From the NCBI GenBank assembly GCA_902793605.1, contig CADBEB010000003.1:1-64000 (forward strand): a stretch of 64,000 nt of DNA, in the 5' to 3' direction. Positions 58,346 through 64,000 of the stretch are shown one piece after another; within the stretch, counting starts at the first letter, position 1, and every line of letters starts with the position of its first letter. The position numbers and the translations under genes were made by a program. This DNA comes from an uncultured Eubacteriales bacterium. Lineage in GTDB: Bacteria; Bacillota; Clostridia; Christensenellales; Aristaeellaceae. The notes beneath the pieces are model-generated. The model was not told the origin of the DNA, did no database searches, and saw only the letters and a list, made by a program, of their open reading frames with translations.

Positions 58346-58953
58346 TGGCAAAACCGAGGACGCTTGAGCTCGGGGAGATACCTTTCGATGAGAAGGAGAT
58401 CCTCCGCTATGCCCTGATGCCCTCCACAGCGCCGGCGCCGGATGAACTGCCTTTGGAGGAATGCATGAAGGCAGCCCGCAGCGCGGTCAGGTGCCGGGCG
58501 GTCTGGCAGCGTTATCCGCTCGAATGGGGCGGAGATGAGCTGGACCTCGGCTTTGCAAAGACGGCTTCCCGGCATCTCCGCCGGCACCTGGAAGGGTGCG
58601 CGGAAATCCTGCTGTTCGCCTGCACGGCAGGCAGCGAGATAGACCGGCGGATCAACCGCGAGAAACTGGTCTCCCCGGTGCGCGGCCTGCTGATGAGCGC
58701 GATCGGGTCACAGCAGGTGGAAGGTGCCTGCGACCGGCTGTGCAACCTGCTGGCGGCGGAGCATCCGGAGAAACAGCTGGTTACCCGCTATTCTCCGGGA
58801 TACGGGGATCTGCCGCTGGAGATCCAGAAAGATGTATTCAGGGCGCTCGACTGTGAGCGCTCGATCGGTGTGACGCTGACGGAGAGCCTGCTGATGCAGC
58901 CTTCCAAGAGCGTGACGGCTGTGATCGGCATGAAAGAGAGGGACGCGGAATGA
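58345..58953 (+). CDS. Methionine synthase activation-domain protein
   Basis: Protein of 202 residues resembling the reactivation domain of cobalamin methionine synthase (C-terminal part of E. coli MetH). It has LFACTAGSEIDRRINREKL, QQVEGACDRLCNLLAAEH and the SAM-binding pattern RYSPGYGDLPLEIQKDVF (RxxPGY). It should reactivate oxidised cob(II)alamin with SAM. Separate activation proteins occur in Thermotoga and Clostridia. It lies between metF and metH and overlaps both. Confidence 0.9.
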   Translation: MAKPRTLELGEIPFDEKEILRYALMPSTAPAPDELPLEECMKAARSAVRCRAVWQRYPLEWGGDELDLGFAKTASRHLRRHLEGCAEILLFACTAGSEIDRRINREKLVSPVRGLLMSAIGSQQVEGACDRLCNLLAAEHPEKQLVTRYSPGYGDLPLEIQKDVFRALDCERSIGVTLTESLLMQPSKSVTAVIGMKERDAE

Positions 58954-61376
58954 GCTTTTCCGAGCTGATGAAGAAAGGCCCCCTTTTCCTGGACGGAGGA
59001 ATGGGGTCGCTCCTGCAGGCGCAGGACCTGATGCCCGGCGAGGCGCCCGAGACCTGGAATCTGACGCATCCGGAGAAGATCACAGCGATCCATCGGGCGT
59101 ACTATGAGGCCGGAAGCCACCTGGTGATGGCCAATACTTTCGGCGTGCATCCGCTGCGATATCCCGTGGAGGAATGCGAAAAGATGCTTCGCGCGGCGGT
59201 GGATTGCGTGAAGGCAGCACGGGAGCAGGCAAAAGCCGGGCAGGAGAAATTTATCGGCCTGGACATGGGCCCCTGCGGTAAACTGCTGAAACCGTTGGGT
59301 ACGGTGGAGTTTGAGGAAGCGGTCGGATACTATGCACAGATCGTGCGCATGGGCGCTGAATGCGGCGTGGACTGTATTTTTATCGAAACGATGAACGACA
59401 GCCAGGAAACCCGGGCCGCGCTGCTGGCGGCGAAGGAAAACTGCAGCCTGCCGGTGCTGGTCTCCAACGCCTACGGTTCGGACGGAAAGCTGATGACCGG
59501 CGGAACGCCGGAGTCCATGGTTGCGATGCTTGAAGGGCTCGGCGCCGACGCGGTCGGTGTCAACTGCTCCCTCGGGCCGGAAACGCTCACTCCGATCGTG
59601 GAGCGTTACCTGGCGGCGGCTTCCGTACCGGTGCTGATGAAGCCCAATGCAGGACTGCCGGAAGTGAAGGACGGAAAGACGGTCTATAACGTGCTGCCGA
59701 ACGCGTTTTCCGAACAGATCGCTTCGCTTGTGCCAAAGGGCTTGCGGATTATGGGCGGGTGCTGCGGCACGACCCCGGACTATATCCGGACGCTGAAGCA
59801 GGCGGTCGGGGACAGCGTTCCCGCAGTGACAAAGCCGGAGCGGAGGACGGTGATCTCCTCCCGGTCCCAGGTGATCGAACTCGGGAAAGACCCAGTCATC
59901 ATTGGAGAGCGGATCAATCCGACAGGCAAGAAGCGCCTGCGCCAGGCGCTGCAGGACGGCGACATGGCTTATATCCTGAACGAAGCGATCGCCCAGGAGG
60001 AGCACGGGGCGCAGGTGCTGGACGTGAATGTCGGCACCCCGGGGATCGATGAGGCGGAGATGCTCTGCCGGGCGGTGGAGGAACTGCAGGCGATTTCGGA
60101 TCTGCCTCTGCAGCTGGATACGGCGGATCCGGCGGCCATGGAACGCGCGCTGCGCCTGTATAACGGGAAGGCGATGATCAATTCAGTCAACGGGAAGCAG
60201 GAAGTTATGGACGCGGTCTTCCCGCTGGTGAAGAAATACGGCGGCATCCTGGTGGCGCTGACGCTGGACGAGGCGGGGATTCCGCCCACAGCGGAAGGCC
60301 GACTGGAAATCGCTGAAAGGATCCTTGCGGAAGCTGCGAAGTATGGTATCCTGCCGGAGGAGATCGTCTTTGATCCGCTGACGATGACGGTCAGCGCGGA
60401 CATCTCCGCGGCGCGGGTGACCCTTGACGCTCTGCGGATGATCCGGAAAAAGACGGGCTGCGGAGCGGTGCTGGGCGTCAGCAACGTTTCCTTTGGTCTG
60501 CCTGCCCGGGAGGTGCTGGGCAGCATCTTCCTGACCATGGCGCTGCAGTCGGGCCTGTCCGCGGCGATCATGAACCCGCTGTCGGATGCGATGATAGGCG
60601 CAATGATCAGCTATCGCACGCTGACGGAGCGGGACGCGAACTGTATGGACTACATCCGCTTTGCGGATACCCTGCCGGCGAAGGTTGCCCAGGCCGCGGC
60701 GCCAACAGCAGGCGCGGTGAAGGCGGCGGGCGGGGAAACAGGCCCGCAGGGGCTGCGCCGGGCGGTCGTCAAAGGTCTCTGCAAGGAGGCAGCACGGCTG
60801 ACCCGGGAAGCGCTGGACAGCGGGACGGAAGGGCTGGACCTGATCCAGAAGGAAATCATCCCTGCACTGGACGAGGTCGGCAAAGGGTTTGAAGAGAAAA
60901 GGATCTACCTGCCCCAGCTGATGATGAGTGCCGAGGCGGCGGAAAGTGCTTTCGCTGAAGTTAAAGCCCGGAGCGCCAAAACGGAAAAACAGGAGAACCG
61001 GTGCCGGGTCGTGGTGGCTACGGTCAAGGGCGATGTGCATGACATCGGTAAGAATATCGTGAAGCTGCTGCTGGAAAACTACGGCTTTGAGGTGACTGAC
61101 CTGGGTAAGGATGTGCCCCCGGAGGACGTCCTGGCGGCGGTCGAGAAACTGCATGCGCCGGTATGCGGGCTCAGTGCCCTGATGACCACGACGGTACCAG
61201 CGATGGCGGAAACGGTGGACCTGCTTCATGAGAAAGCTCCCTGGTGCCGGGTGATGGTCGGCGGCGCGGTGCTGACGGAAGAGTTTGCCCGGGGGATCCA
61301 TGCGGACGGCTACGGCCGGGATGCCATGGCGTCGGTCCGGCTGGCGGAGAGTTTCGCCCGGGAGGGAAACGCCTGA
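58950..61376 (+). CDS. metH: Cobalamin-dependent methionine synthase without activation domain
   Basis: MetH of 808 residues. Homocysteine domain: FLDGGMGSLLQAQDLMPGEA, zinc cysteines in NCSLG and MGGCCGTTPDYI. Pterin-binding domain: IIGERINPTGKKRLRQALQD, LDVNVGTPGIDEAEML. Cap and B12-binding domain: ATVKGDVHDIGKNIVKLLLE (DxHxxG with the axial histidine) and GLSALMTTTVPAMAETVDLL. It transfers methyl from methyl-THF to homocysteine. The SAM-reactivation domain of about 330 residues is missing and is supplied by the gene just upstream. Overlap of 4 bp (ATGA). Confidence 0.95.
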   Translation: MSFSELMKKGPLFLDGGMGSLLQAQDLMPGEAPETWNLTHPEKITAIHRAYYEAGSHLVMANTFGVHPLRYPVEECEKMLRAAVDCVKAAREQAKAGQEKFIGLDMGPCGKLLKPLGTVEFEEAVGYYAQIVRMGAECGVDCIFIETMNDSQETRAALLAAKENCSLPVLVSNAYGSDGKLMTGGTPESMVAMLEGLGADAVGVNCSLGPETLTPIVERYLAAASVPVLMKPNAGLPEVKDGKTVYNVLPNAFSEQIASLVPKGLRIMGGCCGTTPDYIRTLKQAVGDSVPAVTKPERRTVISSRSQVIELGKDPVIIGERINPTGKKRLRQALQDGDMAYILNEAIAQEEHGAQVLDVNVGTPGIDEAEMLCRAVEELQAISDLPLQLDTADPAAMERALRLYNGKAMINSVNGKQEVMDAVFPLVKKYGGILVALTLDEAGIPPTAEGRLEIAERILAEAAKYGILPEEIVFDPLTMTVSADISAARVTLDALRMIRKKTGCGAVLGVSNVSFGLPAREVLGSIFLTMALQSGLSAAIMNPLSDAMIGAMISYRTLTERDANCMDYIRFADTLPAKVAQAAAPTAGAVKAAGGETGPQGLRRAVVKGLCKEAARLTREALDSGTEGLDLIQKEIIPALDEVGKGFEEKRIYLPQLMMSAEAAESAFAEVKARSAKTEKQENRCRVVVATVKGDVHDIGKNIVKLLLENYGFEVTDLGKDVPPEDVLAAVEKLHAPVCGLSALMTTTVPAMAETVDLLHEKAPWCRVMVGGAVLTEEFARGIHADGYGRDAMASVRLAESFAREGNA

Positions 61377-61586
61377 GGAAGGCGGCATTTCACGAATTGG
61401 ACGTTTTTCCCACACAATAGCCTGTTTAGACAGATTTTATGGATAATTCAGGGAACTGTCTTGTGCATTCAACAATAAATATGACATATTTCCCCACTTA
61501 CAGTGAAATACGAAACCGGGCTGCAGGTGGACATGTACCAGCATAAAACGATTATTCCCGGAAAAAACGAAAATGATGGGGATCCA

Positions 61587-62321
61587 ATGCAGATGGCAGG
61601 AAAAGTGGAGGAACTCCGGGAGATCATCAGCCGGTCGAAACGGATCGTTTTCTTTGGCGGAGCGGGTGTTTCCACGGCCAGCGGGATTCCGGACTTCCGG
61701 TCCGAAACGGGACTGTTCGCGCAGGAGGAAAACGGCTTGTCCCCGGAGATGATCCTGAGCAAGAGCTTTTTCTACCTGCAACCGGAAAAATTCTTTGATT
61801 TCTGGCGGAAACATATGCTGCATCCGGAGGCCGGGCCGAATGCGGTGCACCGATACCTGTATGAGCTGGAAAAACAGGACAGGCTTCGGGGTATCGTTAC
61901 CCAGAACATCGACGGGCTTCACCGGCAGGCCGGGAACATCCGTGTGTACGAGCTGCACGGGAACGTGAACGACAATTATTGCATGGAATGCAACGCCGCT
62001 TATCCGGCGGAAGCAATCCTGCAATCGGAAGGGATTCCGCGGTGCGAGTGCGGCGGTGTCATTCGGCCGAACGTGGTCCTGTACGGAGAACCGCTGGAGA
62101 AATACGTGTGCATCGGGGCCCGGCGGGAGATTACCAATGCGGATACCCTGATCGTCGCGGGAACTTCCCTGACGGTGGAGCCGGCGGCCTCCTTCACCGA
62201 AGACTTCGCGGGGAAGAACCTGATAGTGATCAACCGGATGCCCACAAAGGCGGATGAACGGGCAACCCTGCTGATCCGCGGGGATGTGGCGGAGGTTTTT
62301 TCCGGGCTTTCCCGGGAATAG
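61587..62321 (+). CDS. NAD-dependent protein deacylase, Sir2 family
   Basis: Sirtuin of 244 residues from ATG 61587 (after GGGGA); upstream GTG or ATG starts at 61503 and 61533 give non-conserved extensions. NAD site: FFGGAGVSTASGIPDFRSET; TQNIDGLH and the catalytic histidine in ELHGNV; zinc ligands CMEC and CECG. Cleaves acyl-lysine with NAD. It follows a 210-bp gap after metH, without a clear promoter. Confidence 0.94.
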   Translation: MQMAGKVEELREIISRSKRIVFFGGAGVSTASGIPDFRSETGLFAQEENGLSPEMILSKSFFYLQPEKFFDFWRKHMLHPEAGPNAVHRYLYELEKQDRLRGIVTQNIDGLHRQAGNIRVYELHGNVNDNYCMECNAAYPAEAILQSEGIPRCECGGVIRPNVVLYGEPLEKYVCIGARREITNADTLIVAGTSLTVEPAASFTEDFAGKNLIVINRMPTKADERATLLIRGDVAEVFSGLSRE

Positions 62322-62323
62322 CC

Positions 62324-62353
62324 TTGAACTGCCTATTTGCCCTGTAGTATAAT
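62324..62353 (+). promoter_or_regulatory. Promoter of the Rrf2 gene
   Basis: TTGAAC (62324-62329), 18 bp, TATAAT (62348-62353). Confidence 0.75.
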
Positions 62354-62381
62354 AGGAAAAATGGCAGAGGGAGGAATCCGG

Positions 62382-62795
62382 ATGATCTCCACCAAGGGAC
62401 GGTACGCGATCCGTGTGATGATCGACCTGGCTGAGCACGATGAGGGGAAGTATATCCCCCTGAAGGATATTGCCGCGCGGCAGGAGATTTCCAAGAAATA
62501 CCTGGAGATCATCGTAAAGGATATGGTAGCCGGCGGGCTGCTGACCGGCGCCAGCGGAAAGGGTGGCGGCTACAAACTGAACCGCAGGCCGGACGAGTAT
62601 TCCGTCGGGGAGATCCTGGAGCTGATGGAGGGGACGCTCTCGCCGGTGGCCTGCCTGGCCGAGGAAGTGAACGATTGCCCGCGGAAAGGCGCATGCAAAA
62701 CCCTGACCCTGTGGACAGAGTTCGATACGTTGGTCCATGAATTCTTTTATCAGAAAAAACTGAGCGATCTGATCAACAAAGAGGGAAGAGCCTGA
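62382..62795 (+). CDS. Rrf2 family transcriptional regulator
   Basis: Regulator of 137 residues. Winged HTH opens MISTKGRYAIRVMIDLAEHD, with KYIPLKDIAARQEISKKYLE and ASGKGGGYKLNRRPDEYSVG. A three-cysteine set CLAEEVNDC then CPRKGAC matches the Fe-S ligands of IscR, with C-x7-C-x5-C spacing (IscR has C-x5-C-x5-C). Likely senses iron-sulfur or redox state, or cysteine as in CymR. No isc or suf genes lie in the window, so the target is unknown. ATG 62382 follows GGGAGGA. Confidence 0.92.
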   Translation: MISTKGRYAIRVMIDLAEHDEGKYIPLKDIAARQEISKKYLEIIVKDMVAGGLLTGASGKGGGYKLNRRPDEYSVGEILELMEGTLSPVACLAEEVNDCPRKGACKTLTLWTEFDTLVHEFFYQKKLSDLINKEGRA

Positions 62796-62812
62796 GGCTC
62801 TTCCCTCTGTTG
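62781..62812. terminator. Hairpin after the Rrf2 gene
   Basis: GAGGGAAGAGCC (62781-62792), loop TGA (the stop codon), GGCTCTTCCCTC (62796-62807), with a poor T-run (TGTTGCTGTT). It lies between convergent genes. Confidence 0.7.
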
Positions 62813-62818
62813 CTGTTA

Positions 62819-64000
62819 TTATCGGACGATGATCTCGCCGTTTTCATCCAGGTCGACGGTCAGTTCGGTGCCGGGGGCTACGTCGGCGGCGATCACCCTG
62901 CGGGCGATGAGGGTCTCCACATGGCTCTGCAGGTAACGCTTCAGCGGCCGGGCGCCGAAGACGGGGTCGAAGCCCCGGTCGATCACGGCGTTCATGGCAG
63001 CGTCGGTCAGGGTGACTTTCAGCTGCTTGTCCTCGAGGCGTTTGTTCAGACCGGCGATCATCAGGCGGACGATCGAGCTGATCTCGTTCCGGGTCAGGGG
63101 CTTGTAATACACGATCTCATCGATCCGGTTCAGGAACTCGGGCCGGAAGTGCGTCCGGAGCATCCGGTCGACCTGCGCGCGGGCTTCGGGCGAGATCTCG
63201 CCGTCGGCGATGCCGTCGAGGATAAACTCGCTGCCCAGGTTACTGGTCATGATCAGGATGGTGTTCTTGAAGTCTACGGTGCGGCCCTGGCTGTCGGTGA
63301 TCCGGCCGTCGTCAAGCACCTGCAGGAGGACGTTGAAGACATCCGGATGGGCTTTTTCCACTTCATCAAACAGCACGACGCAGTAGGGGTGGCGGCGGAC
63401 CGCTTCGGTCAGCTGGCCGCCCTCGTCGTATCCCACATATCCGGGAGGCGCCCCGATGAGCCGGGAGACGCTGAACTTCTCCATGTATTCGGACATATCG
63501 ATCCTGACCATGTTCTTCTCGTCGTCGAACAGTGCCTGCGCCAGCGCCTTGGCCAGCTCGGTTTTGCCGACGCCGGTCGGACCGAGGAACAGGAAGGAAC
63601 CGAGGGGCCGGTTCGGATCCTGGATGCCCGCACGGGAGCGCAGGATGGCCTCGGAGACCTTTTTCACGGCCTCGTCCTGGCCGATAACCCGCTCGTGCAG
63701 GACATCCTCCAGGTGGAGGAGCTTCTCGCGCTCGCCTTCCATGAGCTTGGCGACGGGGATGCCGGTCCAGCGGCCGACAATCCTGGCGATCTCTTCTTCG
63801 GTAACCTTGTCCCGCAGGAGGCTGTTCTCACTCTTGCTCTCCTCGGCGACAGCCTCTTCCTTCTCCAGATCCTGCTTCAGCTTCGGCAGTTCGCCATACT
63901 TCAGTTCCGCGGCGCGGTTCAGATCGTAGGTGCGCTCCGCCTGCTCGATCTCGGCATTGACACGCTCGATCTCCTCGCGGAGGGCGCTGACCTTGCCGAT
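62819..64000 (-). CDS. clpB: ATP-dependent chaperone ClpB, C-terminal part (5' end beyond the window)
   Basis: The frame stays open to the edge, giving the last 393 residues or so of ClpB. It covers the end of the coiled-coil middle domain, then [20 protein letters not shown], the second AAA+ module with Walker [29 protein letters not shown], Walker [12 protein letters not shown] and the arginine finger part [19 protein letters not shown]. The C-terminal D2-small domain ends [20 protein letters not shown]. ClpB rescues protein aggregates with DnaK. Internal ATG at 63742 is not a start. Not ClpC: it has no ClpP loop visible in this stretch and keeps the ClpB WTGIPV motif. Confidence 0.93.
   Translation of the reverse strand: MGKVSALREEIERVNAEIEQAERTYDLNRAAELKYGELPKLKQDLEKEEAVAEESKSENSLLRDKVTEEEIARIVGRWTGIPVAKLMEGEREKLLHLEDVLHERVIGQDEAVKKVSEAILRSRAGIQDPNRPLGSFLFLGPTGVGKTELAKALAQALFDDEKNMVRIDMSEYMEKFSVSRLIGAPPGYVGYDEGGQLTEAVRRHPYCVVLFDEVEKAHPDVFNVLLQVLDDGRITDSQGRTVDFKNTILIMTSNLGSEFILDGIADGEISPEARAQVDRMLRTHFRPEFLNRIDEIVYYKPLTRNEISSIVRLMIAGLNKRLEDKQLKVTLTDAAMNAVIDRGFDPVFGARPLKRYLQSHVETLIARRVIAADVAPGTELTVDLDENGEIIVR

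Noticed and set aside
61503..61586. Longer N-terminus of the sirtuin from GTG 61503
   Set aside because: The added residues are not sirtuin-like and there is no Shine-Dalgarno.

Overview
The window is a gene-dense, GC-rich stretch of a Bacillota chromosome, most likely an uncultured or recently cultured anaerobic gut- or rumen-type member of class Clostridia. The evidence is strong AGGAGG-type ribosome binding sites, sigma-A promoters with 16-18 bp spacers, a SCIFF peptide with its radical SAM maturase, a T-box leader, a preQ1-I-type riboswitch upstream of queT, a small-type SRP RNA, ylbF, ribonuclease J and the rpsF-ssb-rpsR operon. I cannot name the genus from sequence alone. No prophage, insertion sequence, CRISPR array, rRNA operon or replication origin was seen.

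Layout. 0.1-4.6 kb (minus): beta-galactosidase, preceded by an ECF sigma factor and a two-helix membrane partner. 4.7-11.5 kb (plus): recO, two exported proteins (the second a clostripain-family protease with odd Cys/Ile-Trp repeats), then the SCIFF precursor, its maturase and an ornithine/lysine/arginine decarboxylase homologue. 11.5-15 kb: traX (minus), rpsF-ssb-rpsR (plus), a MATE transporter (minus). 15-26.5 kb: smc, a degenerate trypsin-like exported protein, lysA, a radical SAM protein of unknown role, an SH3-like exported protein, a secreted PIG-L deacetylase and a UMF1/ATG22-type transporter. 26.5-30.7 kb (minus): J-domain protein, murA, a 44-residue membrane peptide, a second MATE transporter, ybaK and a 46-residue acidic protein. 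30.9-36.5 kb (plus): rhomboid protease, a sigma / zinc-finger anti-sigma / DUF4097 operon and a P-type Ca2+-ATPase-like pump. 36.5-41.3 kb: a T-box leader upstream of an HTH-cupin-acyl-CoA synthetase fusion, an SDR, and a phosphodiester glycosidase gene bracketed by three short repeats on each side. 41.3-45.2 kb (minus): a 1290-residue LacI-like sensor / degenerate GGDEF / EAL / beta-repeat protein. 45.3-55.7 kb: preQ1 riboswitch-queT, DUF1846 (minus), SRP RNA, glyA, ribonuclease J, ylbF-mltG-U32-vanW. 55.8-64 kb: tRNA-Leu(CAA), a leucine-rich-repeat exported protein, a metF / activation-domain / metH operon, sir2, an Rrf2 regulator and the C-terminal half of clpB.

How genes work together. 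The clearest functional units are: one-carbon and methionine metabolism (glyA; metF with a split methionine synthase); RNA decay and translation quality (rnj, ylbF, ybaK, rpsF-rpsR, SRP RNA); cell wall (murA, mltG, vanW, lysA, rhomboid); and two independent ECF sigma / membrane-partner units that probably sense envelope stress. Several exported proteins have no clear function. The parts most worth following up are the T-box in front of the acyl-CoA synthetase fusion, the c-di-GMP-type sensor fusion, the SCIFF locus, and the short palindromic repeats.

Coordinates use the start codon best supported by a ribosome binding site, so several genes are shorter than the longest open frame. Promoters, terminators and RNA folds were found by eye and not computed.
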